The notes beneath the pieces are model-generated. The model was not told where the DNA came from, ran no database searches, and saw nothing but the letters and a program-made list of their open reading frames with translations. Positions 36,158 through 49,459 of a stretch of 64,000 nt of DNA are shown here, piece after piece (positions within the stretch are counted from its first letter, which is position 1; every line of letters starts with the position of its first letter). The stretch is from contig NC_003279.8 in NCBI RefSeq assembly GCF_000002985.6, positions 4,154,001 to 4,218,000 of the forward strand, given 5' to 3'. The DNA comes from Caenorhabditis elegans. Taxonomy: Eukaryota; Nematoda; Chromadorea; Rhabditida; Rhabditidae. A program made the position numbers and the translations under genes.

Positions 36158-39023
36158 ATGGATCCTTCTGTTGTGTCTCGATTGGAGAATGTTGCGAATC
36201 GAACGGAGAATATATTGCTGAAATATGACTCGAACAAAAAAGGCAATTAAATAATTGTTCTCGAAATTATAAATTCCAAAAAAACTGCTTTTTAGAAACT
36301 CCGGTCGACGCGACGCCTCAAATCATTAATCTTTATGACGATGCGATCTGTGAGAATCTCGTCTCGTTTTATGATTTATCTGCAAAAATTGGAGGAGATT
36401 TGAATCGCCTTGGATGCATGGTAAGGAAATATATAATATTTAATTCAAATTTTATCGAAAATTATGTTTCAGACTAGGAGTCTATTTTTCACGCATCGAT
36501 ATTTTTTGTGGATTGCGTGTGGGCGCAAAAAGGCGGACAACGACGAGTTCGCGACTCTTGTGAACGATTTGTCGAAGGAAATTGTTGCATTTTCCGATTT
36601 CAAGGAGAAAAATCGAAAATCCGAATTCTATAATCATATCTGCGGACTTGAAGCTGCGGTTGGAGGTGAAAATTTGCCCCTGATTCCGAATATCTATGTG
36701 AAAAACTCTTCATTATTTTATATATTTCAGCTTGAAATCGCTTGTTCATCCATTACTTTTTTCAAGCACGCGCCATATTCTCATTGGAGCGCGCCGTGTT
36801 GTGTCGATTTACGAAATTTTCCAATTTTTTCAATTTCAGTTTAAACGAGTTTCCTTAATTTTTGTGGGTTTTGCTTTTTGTTGAAAATATGAAATTTCGC
36901 GAGTTTTATGATAATGTTCGATTGACCCAAAAAAAAGTTTTCGAAAAAAAACAATGGAAACTCGTTTAAAAACTGAAAATGGCATGAAAATTGTTGAAAA
37001 AATTTCGTAAATCGACACTACTCGACGAGCTTGAATGAGAAAAAAGGCAATTTTTATCTCAAGGGTGTCGGTTTTTTCGAAAAATATCTTTTAATATATA
37101 TTTTTTTTTCTTTAAAAAATTTGATTAAACTTAGATTTTTTTCGATAATGTTTCGGTTACACCATTGCTAAATCTGTAAATTTGAAAATAATACACTCCC
37201 AATTATTTCAGGTTTCGGTTGGGTTGCTGAACCAAAAACTCCTGCTCCATTCATCAAAGATGCTATCGATACATCAGTCTTCTACCTAAATCGTATTCTT
37301 ATGGAGCACAAAGGAAAAAATGATTTCCATTCGGAATGGGCTAAATCTATCAAAGAACTCATGCTGAGTCTTCATGAATATGTGCGACAACATCACACGA
37401 CTGGTCTTGTCTGGAATTCGGATCCCGGTGCGACTCCGATGTGTAACAGGAAAAGTGGAGGAGCTCCAACGCCGCCGCCACCACCACCTCCACCAATTTC
37501 ATTGATTGCGCCTTCCAAGCCTTCTGGTGTCGGTGCTCTACTGGAATCTCTCAATACGGGATTATCGGCTACTAGTCGTTTGAAGAAAGTCACCCCTGAA
37601 ATGCAAACTCACAAAAATCCGGTACTTCGTGAGGTAAATGGACAGATGAATCGAAAAACTGAAGAAAGAAAGGTGAGCGAGAACAAGAAACCGGAGAAAA
37701 TTCACGAATCGAGCATTTTCTGGGATGGAAAGATTTGGAAAGTTGATCATCAAGTTGGTAATAAGAATGCCGTCGTTGAAGTTACGGATAAGAAGGAATC
37801 GATTTATATTTACAAGTGTAACGATTCTATTATCAAGGTTAATTTTTATTCGATTATTTTTTCGCAATTTCACACAAAATGGCCGGTTTTTCAAGGCTTT
37901 TATATTGAAAATCAGTGTCAAAATATATAAAACCTTTTTAATTTTTTAAATTTAAAAATGTAATTTATTTCAGTTTAAAAAATAAAAACTCGGCCACTTT
38001 TATGCTTTTTCTCAGATGTTTTAAGTGGAATAAATTTTATTTTCAGATGAAACAAGTCATTTTTGACACTAATTTTTAAGTTAAACAAATTGTGGCTATA
38101 AAAACGTAAAATTTTCGGTTTTCCAGAAAATCGAAAAATTTATCAAATTTTGTTAATGTTGATGGAAAAAAATAAAAAGAAAACATATACATTTTTTTCT
38201 GAAAAGAAGAAAATGACCGAAATTTTTAGATATTTTTCGAGAAATTGAAGCTTTTTCGAAATATCTGAAAAACTAGAAATTGAAAAGAAACCAAAAATTC
38301 CAATTACGGATTTCCTGTTTTCCATTTCCAAAGAAATTTTTAATGTTTCGAAACTAATATCTTTAAATTCTGGTAATTTTTCTGTTTTTTTTTTAGATAA
38401 AATTGATATGTTTTCTTATTAGTTTTTCATCAACATTAACAAAATTTTAGAATATATATTTATGTTTGATTTTCTGAAAATTGTTTTCTTGAAAAAATTC
38501 GAAAAAACCGACACCCTTTTCGAAATATCAGAAAAACTAAAAATCAAAAAAATATGACGAACATTTTCTGTAAAACGAATTTTTTTTTCGATTTATTAGA
38601 AAATTGAGAAACTGACACCCTTAATTCTAATGGATAAAAAAATTTATCAAAAAAGAAAGTCTAAAAATTAAATTACAGATCAAAGGAAAGGCCAACGCAA
38701 TTACATTGGACGGATGCCGTAAAACTTCAGTCGTATTTGATGGTCTTGTTGCTCAATGTGAAATCATCAATTGCCAATCAATTCAAATTCAAACTCTCGG
38801 AGAACTTCCAACTGTTTCGATTCAAAAAACCGATGGATGTCATATCTATCTGTCACGTGATGCTTTGAATGCTCAAATTGTTGCATCCAAATCCAGTGAG
38901 ATGAACATCTCCGCGATGTTGGAAGATGGAGACGATGAGTACACGGAAATGGCATTGCCAGAGCAGTTTATGACGAAGATTGTTGGAAAGAAGCTTGTCA
39001 CTGTCGCATCTGAAATTGTATAA
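36158..39023 (+). CDS. cas-2: Adenylyl cyclase-associated protein (CAP), 457 aa
   Basis: Five exons (36158-36242, 36296-36420, 36473-36665, 37212-37837, 38679-39023) give 457 residues. The N-terminal helical folded domain runs to about residue 220 (PQIINLYDDAICENLVSFYDL, FGWVAEPKTPAPFIKDAID). Then come a polyproline stretch (TPPPPPPPP), a WH2-like region (GVGALLESLNTG, LKKVTPEMQTHKNP) and the C-terminal beta-helix CARP domain (KANAITLDGCRKTSVVFDGLV, VSIQKTDGCHIYLS). CAP recycles cofilin-bound ADP-actin and catalyses nucleotide exchange on G-actin. The first intron must start with GC (AAAAAAG|GCAATT) for the frame to hold. Introns 3 and 4 carry fold-back AT-rich repeats. cas-1 on the X chromosome is the other CAP gene. 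Confidence 0.93.
36799..37020. repeat. Fold-back element with GTGTCGATTTACG ends, cas-2 intron 3
   Basis: The element begins TGTGTCGATTTACGAAATTT and ends with the reverse complement AAATTTCGTAAATCGACAC. The inner parts (GTTTAAACGAGTTTCC and GGAAACTCGTTTAAAAACTG) are also complementary. The same end sequence occurs at 43349-43970. Confidence 0.8.
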
Positions 39024-39247
39024 TTAGCTTTAAAGTTTTAATGCATTCTCCGAATATCTCCCTACTATCCCTCATCTCTTCCTCCTGCTGGATCTCGTTC
39101 TCCTATCAAAAAATAAATTATTTTCTGTGATTTTTCTCGTTTTTTAATTTGTTTTGATTAACGCTGATTATTAATGCTTCAAGATATTGGAATATTTAGG
39201 AAAAAGCAAATAATCTGAAGCCACTTTCCGAACATTACAGGTGCAAA
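39024..39247 (+). promoter_or_regulatory. Intercistronic spacer, cas-2 to WD40 gene
   Basis: 224 bp. AATAAA at 39112-39117 lies about 125 bp before an ATTACAG acceptor (about 39234-39240) and the next ATG. This is the classic layout of a C. elegans operon junction with SL2 trans-splicing. Confidence 0.65.
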
Positions 39248-42200
39248 ATGGCGATGGTAATCCCAGCTCGCAATCAAATGGCTTCACAATTTTTAGAGTT
39301 ACCCAAAAGGACTTCAAGCTTGATGGTTTGATTTTTAGAAATTTTTTGTTTGGGAAGAAATTTGGCTTTTTCGATTTTTTTTTGTTTGAAAAAAAAAGTA
39401 TTTTGGAATTTTTCGTTTTCTCTCGATTTTAAAAAAAATCTAGCTTTTTCGAAAAAATAGCTTGAATTATATTTTAGATTTTCCAGTGAATCAAAGAAAA
39501 AATTCGCTGAGAAATTGTGAAAAATTATTTTTCAAAAATTGAGAAATTTATGAAAACATTGAAATTTTTGAAAAATAACTAAAAATTTTGCTATTTTTCT
39601 TTTTTACAGAAGAAATTTGTTTTATACGAAAAGATGCGCGCCTTTAAAGAGTACAGTAAAGAGTACTGTAAAACTGCTGTAAGAGTACTGTGTACTTTAA
39701 AGAGTAATATAGTACTCATCAACATGAAAAAAATTGTAACAATTTTTGAACTCAAATTTTTTTTCCGATTTTTTAATTTTTCGTAATTTCGACAAAATTC
39801 GATAAGACAATATAAAATTTAAAAAAATTTTTTTGGAATTTTTCGAAATCATATTTTCAGAAAATCGAAAAAACCGCCACCCTTGTTAGAATTACAAAAA
39901 ATTGCAATTTTTCGACACAAAAAAATAAATTTCAGGCTCCAACAATGGTTCTTCAAGGACACGGAGGAGAGATTTACACGTCCCAATTCAGTTCGGATGG
40001 AAGTTTTCTTGCTAGTGCCGGATATGATCAACAGGTTTTTTGAAATTTGACGTTTTTTACATCAAGAATACGGTACCCAGGTCTCGACACGACTGGTGCT
40101 TTGTAAAATGCGAAATGGTGTGTGCCTTTAAAAAGTACTGTAGTTTTCAACTTTTGTTGCTGTGGAGTTTTTTTTAAATAAAAATTAAACTAAGAGCTTT
40201 TATTGTTATATTTGACTTTCCTGATAAATAAATATATTTCTTTTCGTAAAAATTATAAAAATTCGATGAGAATTCCGCAGCAACAAAAGTTTGAAACTAC
40301 AGTACTCTTCAAAGGCGCACACCTTGTCGTGTCGAGACCTGGTACCGTACTTTTGACGTAAAAATCGCTTCCGTGTAGCAATAGAATAGCGTTTCACTGA
40401 AATTACACTTATTTTTCATTCAGATCTTCCTGTGGAATGTGTTTGGCGAATGTGAGAATTTTGCAGTTCTCAAAGGGCACAAAGGAGCCATTATGGAAGT
40501 GAAATTCAACGCGGATTCGAGGTTTCTTTTCTATTTTTATTTTTCTGATTTTCAGCGTCCAAAATAAATCCCGAGGTTTTATTTTCCGTCAGTTTTCGGT
40601 ACAATTTTCATGAAAATTTGGAGATTTTTTCGCGTTTTGGACGCGGAATTAAAATAGATTTTATTGAAAAATCCATCCAAATACCCAAAAAAACTTTTCC
40701 AAAATTTCAGTCATCTTGTATCTGCTGGAACCGATAAAACCGTTCGTGTCTGGGATATGGAAACCGGTTCGTGTATTCGAAACTTCAAATCTCATACCGA
40801 TATTGTCAATTCGGTTGATGTGAATCGTCGAGGTCCTCAAATGATTTGCTCAGCGTCGGATGATGGAACTGTCATGGTATAAAGATCTTAGTTGACACGA
40901 AAATCGGATTTTTCCAAATAAAAATACATTTAAAAGAAATTGAAAACTTCCAATTTTAAAATTTTTCTCAACTTTTTTTGATACAAAAAATATATATTTT
41001 AGCCACAAAAAAACGAAGGATTCTAGAATTTATATTGTGAAAGGAAATTTAAAAATGACTTCTTTTTTTGAAAAATTTGAAGTTTGAAAGACGTTTGAGC
41101 AAAAAAATTTCGCAAAATATTTCGTTGATATTTTTTGAGCCATATTCAATAACAGAAATTAGGTGCTTGGAAAGTTTTAGATTTTTCAAAATTTTCAGTA
41201 AGAGTTTTGGTAAATTGTCAAAATGCGAAATATGTTGTAACCCTAAGTACAGTTTTCAAATAATAATTAATATTAACATAAAATAGTTCTCGTTAAAAAA
41301 ATTTTTATCGACTTTAAAAAATTACGATAGGCGACAACTAAGTAATTGCCACTTTTTTAACAGAAATAAAATATTTCTAAATAATTATTGGAAATATTTA
41401 CAATGTTTTTATGCAATTTAAATCGAGCTTTAATAATAAAAAAAGTGAAATGAAACTGTCAAATTAAATTATTCGAAAATCCTGAAATACACTCTTATAA
41501 TTGTGCAATTAAAAATCTTAAATACCACTTTTAAAATTCCATAATAAATTTTAAGTTTTTTTTTTCATTGAAACGAATATTTTCAGGTTCACGATATGCG
41601 GAGCAAGGAAGCGGCGAAAAAGTTTATCTGCAAATACCAACAGACGGCTGTCACGTTCAACGATGCCGCGGATAATGTTATTTGTGGAGGAATTGACAAT
41701 CAGATTAAGGTTTTTTTTTTTGAAAATTTTAACACAAGGGTCTTCACAAGAAATTCAAACCCTGAACCCATGAAAATGCGGTTTTTTCATTTAAAAAAAA
41801 TTTATAAAAGTTGTTTGAATGTAGAAAATAAATTTGGAAGATTTTTGAAAAACTGTGTACTGAATAGCCGCTGAAATTTTTGTGGTGACCGAGTTTAACG
41901 AAATAATGACGTCACATTTGAAAGTTCCGAAAAAGTGCAAACATAAAGACTATTGTAGAATTACGACTATAGTCATTACTACAATAACCCTAATAGATTC
42001 CATTTGGCTCTTTTCCATTCATTTGCCCTCCAAGACCAATTCTAGTAAAACGAAAGTGGAAAGGAAATGAAAAATCTGTCGCTCAATCCTTTTTCATCCA
42101 ATTAATACATGGATGACGAATTTCCGGTTATTTAAGAAATATTTTGAAGAAGAAGGTTTCTGGAACTAATTGAGAATTGGTTTTGCAAATTTGTAATAAA

Positions 42201-45200
42201 TTCACTTTTTAAGATTTTTTGAAATTTTAGGAAATTTAGAAATTTTAGAAATTTCTTTAAATTCAAAAGTTTAGAATTCTTAAAATTTTTTATATCAGAA
42301 ATATTTTTAAATATTTGGAATTTTGGAAATTTTAGAAATATATAATATTTTTGAAATTCACAACTTTTGGTAATCTACACATTTTCAGAAATATGACAAT
42401 TTTAGCATTTTTTGTTCAAATTCCGCAAAAACTGGGTTTTTTTTAAAATTTAATGTTTTTAATGTTCTCCATTCCAGAGTACGAAATTTCCCAAAATTCC
42501 AAATTTTCAGGTCTGGGACATGCTCCGAAATGACGTCAGATATGTGCTCTCCGGACACCGCGATACGATCACTTCTCTTTCTGTCAGTCATAATGGAAAC
42601 TTTTTGCTTTCCAACTCGATGGATTGTTCTTGTATGTATTACTACAGGAATAAAAGATAATTGGAAAAATTGAAAAAAAAATTTAAGAAAACTGGCAAAA
42701 ATTGAAGATTTTCTCAAATTTAGTTTGTGAGAAAACGAAAATGGAAGAGAAAAATTTTTTCAAAAAAAAAGAAAAATGCCAAAAATCTGAGCTATTTTTC
42801 GAAATTTTCCAAAATAATTTTTTTTGAAAGTTTTGAAAAATAGTTAAAATTTTGGCATTTTTCTTCTTTTTTATAATACAATTATATTATCTTGAATGTT
42901 TTTTCTCATAGAAAAAATTTGAAAAATTAAAAAACATTGAGAAAAAAAATTAATTAAATTTTTCAGTGATGAGTTGGGATATTCGACCATTTGTTCCTGC
43001 TCAGAGGCTCGTTGCCAGATATCAAGGAGCTTCGCATAATTTTGAAAAGGTTTATTTTTTGAAATTCCTATATATTTTTTCCAAATTTATGTTTCCAGAA
43101 TCTTTTGAAATGCGGCTGGTCTCCACGCGACAACTACATCACCGCCGGCTCTGCGGATCGTTTCGTCTATGTTTGGAATGCAAAATCGCGTGCATGTGTC
43201 TATAAACTTCCTGGACATCTTGGTTCCGTCAACTGCACTGCTCTTCATCCAACTCAACAGATTCGTGAGTTTTTTTTTGATATTTTCAAAATGGTTAAAA
43301 CTATGAAACTATTGGAAAAATATGGAAAAATTATCTCTTCCAATGCAGTGTGTCGATTTACGCAGCTCGTGTAGCTCCCCGAGGAAGAGTGAGAATTTAT
43401 TTTCAAAAAGTTATAAAGTATTTTGACTAAACTACTTGTAAACCTGAAAAATTCGAACTTTTTCAAAAAAATTAAATTTTCGATTTTTTTTTTGGAATTT
43501 TTTTTAATTTACAAAAAAAACATAAATGGCCTGGAATTCTAGGAATTTTTTTTTCAAATAATCTGAAATTCTAGATTTTTTTTTGAAAAATCGAAAAATA
43601 ATTCTCAGAAAAAAAACTAATAATTTCAAAATTTTGTTTATGTTGATGAGAAAAAACTAAAATATAAATTTCTGCTAATTTTTAAAAATTCGATTTTTTT
43701 TGAAAAATAGGAAAAAAAATGTTTTTAATCGAAAAAATATTTTTTAAAAATTAATAAATGACCGGAAATTATTGGAAATTGGAATTTTTCAAATAAAAAT
43801 CGAGCAAAAATTTTTAAAAATTCAAAAAAATCGTACATTTTCCTAATTTTTCGATTTTCAAGAAAAAAACGAAAATTGCGAAGTATTTTAGCCAAAAGCA
43901 GTGAAATCCTAACCAAAAAAATCATAGTACACTTCTCCTCGTGGAGTACACACGCTGCGTAAATCGACACATGACCGTGTTACAGGTTTTAGAACTAGGT
44001 CACGGCCATACCTTCATTTTCTAAAGCCCTTGAAAAATTCAAATTTGCACCCGAGAACAATGTGTTTACGGTTATTCTCGCATAAAATGTTTTTTTTTCT
44101 TCCCCAGAACTTTTCCCTTTTGTCGGCTGGTGAGAAATGTTTATCTGACGCGTGTTTCCAAGGTCATATCAAGTCGTAAACTTCTCAAATTTCTGAGTTA
44201 CGGTGTCTTTTGCTCTGTTTATTTTGGAAGCGGGGGGAGACTATTTGAAGAAGTATAGGTTATTGAGGAAGGAAGCTGGAAAATCTGTCAATTACAATTG
44301 CTGGTCTTCTCTGAGCACTTTAGAATTTGAAATGTCTTAAATTTCATTTTCTACATCGTTTGAAGAAATCTGTAGGACTTGGCACTGGGACTGAGATCGT
44401 AGCGAGACCCACTCAGAAAATCAGCAAGTACCTTTGAACCGACTTATTTGAAACATTGTGGAACTTTACAGAAAAATACTCTGTAATCCGACTATTTTAG
44501 AAGCGTAACTACCAAAAATTTAGATAATCGAGCCCGTGCACTTGTGACGTCACTCCTCTTCCACCTAAATCGGCCAACTTGGTGTGAAAGTTTAGTGAAT
44601 TAATCAGGAATCTATTTCAAGTATACACCTTCTACTCGAATTCAGCTTTCTTCTCAGTGGGACGTCATGACCACCTGTCTGCCATTAAATTTGTGTTTCT
44701 GGGAAGAGGATTTGTCAATCTCCACTCTCTCTATCTCCCTCGATACAGTGTGGATATTCTACTCCTCTTCGTAATACAACGCACAAATCAATGTATTTGC
44801 TGTGCTGTATGGTGAGCAGATGTATTCCCGCCAAATCGATACGTGTGACGTCACTATTATGCGGCTAATTGTTTCTGTCGAATGACTTTATTTGCCATTG
44901 TTTTTTAAATAACGATTTCAATTTCATCTCATTTTATTTCATTTTATGCCTAGCAAAAGCGAATCTTCATACCCAGAGAATCCATTTTGCAATTACTCAT
45001 CTCTTCCGAATAACCTGTCAAGTTATTGCGTAACTGTCATGTGGCACGCGGATAAGTCAAAGAATTTGTTGCACAACTCGGATGCACCTGTTACTATGAC
45101 AGACTCGCTTCTTCTTGCTTTCAAATTTCTATCTACAGATTTCCTTAATATATTCTAGGTGATGATAACCAAAGGCTAATCTTTACATACTCTTTACATA

Positions 45201-48200
45201 CTGTGAATAGACTGTCGATTATTGTGATAGGTCCTAATTTATTCAAGTATTCTTTTGTTCGGGTCTTGTACATTTGAATGGACATACACACCCCAATTTA
45301 CATGCACAAATTCGGTTTCTTTATAGCATACCGAGTTGCGCAGTTCTCCCTCATTAGCTCCGAACATTGTAGATTTTATCAGCCGTGTGTGGTTATCAGA
45401 CAGCTGGCTGCATGATATCAGCACCGCACTCTCTTTCGTGGTTATTATCATGAAGAGAATGTCCATAGGGACTTGGAAAGTTCATGTTCATCACGTGAAA
45501 TACATTTCCGTAGCTTTCTGAAACATAGACAGACAAGTCAAAAAGTTCCGTCGTCTTATAGCTTTTCATTTGAGATTCTCTGGAATTGAAAACTATGCTT
45601 TTTAATTTCGTGAGAAAGCGTCTGAGCAACGTTGTTTATTCGCTGACTCCTTTGTTTCAGCATTTGGCATGTTATCGAATAAAGTTCATGTTTGTTATTT
45701 AATCTAATGGATATTGTTCCAAATTCCCTCTCCTAACATCTTTTGATGTTTTTTTTTGTTTCGAAGTGCCCTACACTATGACAGCTGTTACGAGGGCGCC
45801 GCTCCGTTCCATCTGTCGTTCTTGCAGTTGTGTTTCTGATGTTGCTGTAGTCATGACACCAGCTTGTTCAATTTGAGCCCCATGTTCTAATAGTTGTCGC
45901 TCCGTCCGACCCTATTACTCCCACTCGTTGTCATTTCCTTTCTCAACGAGACCCTACTACTCTTGGAATCGTGTGTGTGCCAACCCGTCGAGATTGATGT
46001 CTCCGCCCCTCTCAATATGAACACGGACGGTGCTGCTTTTTTATCGAGAAGGACAGGGCGCCATTTTTTACTTCATACACACCCATGTCCGTCCCCTTCT
46101 TCGCCATTCTTCTCGGTCCGTCCTCTTCGTCGTGTCTTTCTCTCACTCTCTCTCGCTCCCTATCTCTAATGATGCTCTCTATCCGATAGTGCTCTTTGTG
46201 AATTTTCATATGCGACGTGTTCTTTCGAATAAGCGCACTGCATTCATACGTTCATTGCAAATATTATTAACCCTATCATATTCACTTTTCCATATAGCTG
46301 GAATTATGTTAAAATCTATATTCTCTGAAAATGCTTTCCAAATGCATAAAACCTTTTGTCTCGGAAAGTTAGTCCGAGCATTATCACCTGTCGTGAGTTT
46401 CTTGTCGTATATATCTACATCTCTGATTCCCGAGACAGGTGCAATTATAACGAGATAAAATCTCGTGTACATTATCTCAGAACATTCTAGAACTTCTTAT
46501 TTCTCCGTGATGTGTATAGCAACTTAATTAGTACGCTTTCAGCTCTTTTGCAGGTAATTACTTCATTCTCAAGCCAATCGACAAATTTTTATTCATCTAC
46601 AATATTATGGCATATTCAGCTTTTTCGGGAATCAGCTGCTGCTCTGCTTATTCACTATTAACTTATGAAATCAACTTTTAAAAATGGGAACCAATATATC
46701 TATGCACAAACACACACACATACAATTGACATTTAAATAAGATGTATGTGTTCCGCTGTACTCGACGCCAATAAATTGGAAAGAAAGCCGTCACAACGTC
46801 ATCCATTTATTGCTCTTCTCGGCGAGCAATTATATTGGGTTAAATTTGGATTCGTTTTCCAAAAGCTTTCCCCTTTCAGTTTAAATCATGTTTTAAAGAA
46901 ACGAACGATGTCGGAAGTCCTTCTAGTCCTTCCGGTGACGTCATTTTAAATTAATCATGGTGGTGAGCAACTGCGGATGTCAATTTTTCTTCGATTTAAT
47001 AAAACAAACGTTTTTTGTGTAATTTAATCATGAATCAGTAAGTTTAGTGTAACACTAAGAATGCACTTTTGTCTCATCAACGAGCAAATATATTCACGAC
47101 ACTTCTTTCAACACATGGAATCTATGAATCATCATCATCATGCACGTGACTGTTTTGAAACACAATTTCATTTTTCCATCTCAACAGCAACAACAACAGT
47201 CATCATCCAAAAGCTATTTCTATTCTAATTCAATACCGGCGTGATTCAATGATTTTCCCACAAATCGAGTGTATTGTCTTCGCATTTTATTGCCAGAGTT
47301 ATTAAAGGGAAAAGTTTAGTCCACCTAGACATACATCAAATATTGGTCCTTTCTAGAATTTTACGAGCGTTTCTGTTTTTCGGGTCACCAAGCTAACGAG
47401 AGTGCATCGCTTTCCATCGTTCCTTTTTTCTCAATTTTACGCTCTTGCGTCTCATTTTTCATTTTGATAGCTATCCAAACTGCCATATGAACCATTCACG
47501 GTCACCACATACCCTCGGTTGTTAATTAGACTCTTCGCGGTTCTTGAAGTCGAAGTTTAGTTTTTGTCGCTCTATCAACTCTGCGGATCTCTCAGCGGGA
47601 AGTCCAACCAGTTGCTAATCTACGCATAAGGGCAGTATGACCTTGAGAATGCCATTTCTCACCTTCCTCACTCCATCGGTTCTTATGGCGCCGTTGATTC
47701 CTCCTCTGCTCTCCCAGTCGTCGCCCTCTCATTACACCATTTATCGATTGGTGTATTTCGAAATTAACAGCTGCGTCGGGGATGAAAACTCTGCTGAATA
47801 GCGTGATCGCTGGGGAGAGTGCAGAATGGTGGAAACTCTGTTGTTTCTCGAGACTCCACACTATCTTGCCGCTCAATCACCTCCTGACCTTTGTGTAATA
47901 TTTCTTCATGTGGTGCACCCTAATTTCCCCTTGAAGACCGAATCGAGATCGCTTCGAGATTGAAACAGGAGGATCCATTCATTATTTTTTTCATTGAAAG
48001 AACTTCGTTCAGTAGTAAGCTCTCAGACAATTCAAAAAAGTCATTCTGAACTTTTCAAGTTCGCATATGTGATTATATATTAAGCTACAAGCAAGCTGTA
48101 TTCCTTTCTGCTTATTATATGAAATGTATATTTGAGAAAAGTAGTTCTAGTTACCTATATATATATATATATATATGTATACACACATATATATATATAT

Positions 48201-49171
48201 ATCTCGGTATCACTTGTTGTCAATAAGATTGTTTATTCCAACTACTAATTTGCTCCCATAGGAAAACAAAAAAAATTGGATTCTTTGTGAAGTATACAGC
48301 CTAACACCGCTACATCTATTCGGCCGTTGTCACTAATATGAAATTGGTAATGTAATAGACGTGGTGGTGCGTGAAAGTTTACCTCTTTCTTCTCCGCTCT
48401 TACTCGTTCTCTAGCCATGTCGCTAACTATGGATAACAAATGCTCTCGTTGGAAATATATCACCGTAGTTACTACTACTACTACTACACTCGATGAATTA
48501 TATTATTACGGCGCGGTCTTCTCTATTTGCTAAAGATCGATGATGAAGCAGTTTTTTTTTGGAGGAATGCGTGCTCAGCTGCTACGTTTCTGTTGTTTCG
48601 ATTTGTAATACGCAACAATTTGTTGTAATCGATAAAATTGCACTACTATATATCAATTGTGATAATTTAATTCCAAAAGCTTCAAAGTTGTATATCATCA
48701 TACAAACTTTGTTGCCACTTTCTAGAAATCTCTTGATTCGACAACTTCCAAAGATTTTAACATTTATTTCCCAAATGTACATTTACGTATGTATTTACTA
48801 AGTTGTTGAAAAATACAACAATGCCTCTCTGATAAGACTCAAAAACGTGCAGAAACGTTGATAAGCAGTGTAATTCTCCAATGTTTCTCAAATACTTTTT
48901 TTCACCATCTGTATGTTTATACTTTTAATTTCCCCTCTTCATGAAAATTTATCCAGAAAAAATTAAAATTTATCAAAAATTTTGTGCAAGGCATGAACAT
49001 GACATTTCAAAAAAAAAATCAAATATACATACATCATTAAAAATTATTTAAAATTTATTTTGACTCGGAAAGGAAGTCATTTGTAATCTCCAAACCAAAC
49101 ATTTTTCAGTTCTCTCTGCTGGAAGCGACAAGACCATTTTCCTCGGAGAACTCGACCTGGAGGATTATTAA
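39248..49171 (+). CDS. WD40 protein, U5 snRNP 40K (SNRNP40/PRP8-binding) type, 331 aa
   Basis: Nine exons (39248-39325, 39936-40034, 40424-40521, 40711-40876, 41587-41709, 42511-42631, 42967-43049, 43099-43264, 49110-49171) give 331 residues. Seven WD repeats include LQGHGGEIYTSQFSSDGSFLA, LVSAGTDKTVRVWDMETG, RRGPQMICSASDDGTVMV, ICGGIDNQIKVWDM and GSADRFVYVWNAKS. These match human SNRNP40 repeat by repeat, down to HNFEKNLLKCGWSP and the end LLSAGSDKTIFLGEL. The human protein binds PRP8 in the U5 snRNP. The last 62-bp exon is 5.8 kb away but is required: it finishes the last repeat in frame. Several introns carry fold-back repeats. I recall the locus as C18E3.5. Confidence 0.9.
39635..39712. 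repeat. Partial MITE copy in WD40 gene intron 1
   Basis: GCGCGCCTTTAAAGAGTACAG and nearby repeats of AGAGTACTGTA belong to the same fold-back family but lack the outer ends. Confidence 0.5.
40080..40347. repeat. Fold-back MITE in WD40 gene intron 2
   Basis: The ends CAGGTCTCGACACGAC and GTCGTGTCGAGACCTG are perfect complements. The next inner parts (GTGTGCCTTTAAAAAGTACTGTAG and its mirror) pair as well. This is a full-length member of the family seen at 28329 and 62778. Confidence 0.85.
43349..43970. repeat. Fold-back element with GTGTCGATTTACG ends
   Basis: It starts GTGTCGATTTACGCAGCTCG and ends CGCTGCGTAAATCGACAC; flanking parts (TCCCCGAGGAAGAG and CTTCTCCTCGTGGAG) pair approximately. 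The AT-rich interior lacks a coding frame. Confidence 0.75.
48156..48205. repeat. AT dinucleotide microsatellite
   Basis: Two runs of alternating TA/AT are separated by GTATACACAC, within the long WD40 gene intron. Confidence 0.85.
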
Positions 49172-49459
49172 ACTTTTTAAAATTTCAAACAATCAGATTC
49201 TGACGTCTTCATTTTTATTTTACATCCTATTTTTATCACCTTTATTGTTGTTACTTGTTTCTGTTTCTTTCATTTCCTTTCATAATAAGAATCTATTCTT
49301 CTTACGCTCATCGTTCTACACCCACATATCGTCTAGAATCTTACATTTCCGATCTATGAGCACAATATTCAGATAATCTTTTTTTTTCTTTTATTCCCTT
49401 TTTTCATTTACTGAAAACTTTTTTCAGTACTCATCGCATTAACTTACAACATTTCAGAC
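49172..49459 (+). promoter_or_regulatory. Intercistronic spacer, WD40 gene to 934-aa gene
   Basis: 288 bp, same strand, with an ATTTCAG acceptor at about 49451-49457 two bases before the next ATG. This fits a third operon junction in the cas-2 group. Confidence 0.55.

Larger units (their letters stand above)
43265..49109 (+). other. 5.8-kb last intron of the WD40 gene
   Basis: The intron runs from GTGAGT at 43265 to TTTTTCAG at 49109. The first 0.7 kb holds a fold-back repeat (43349-43970). The rest (about 44.0-49.0 kb) is less AT-rich than other introns here. It contains CT-rich tracts near 46080-46170, an (AT)n tract near 48157-48200 and an (ACT)n tract near 48470, which is how worm promoter or enhancer DNA often looks. 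I found no nested gene with convincing splice sites, and no foldable tRNA. Confidence 0.7.

Noticed and set aside
45894-46458. Open frames in the long WD40 intron that start with hydrophobic residues
   Set aside because: Low-complexity CT-rich DNA gives Leu/Ser/Pro-rich frames on both strands; no splice sites or conserved motif.
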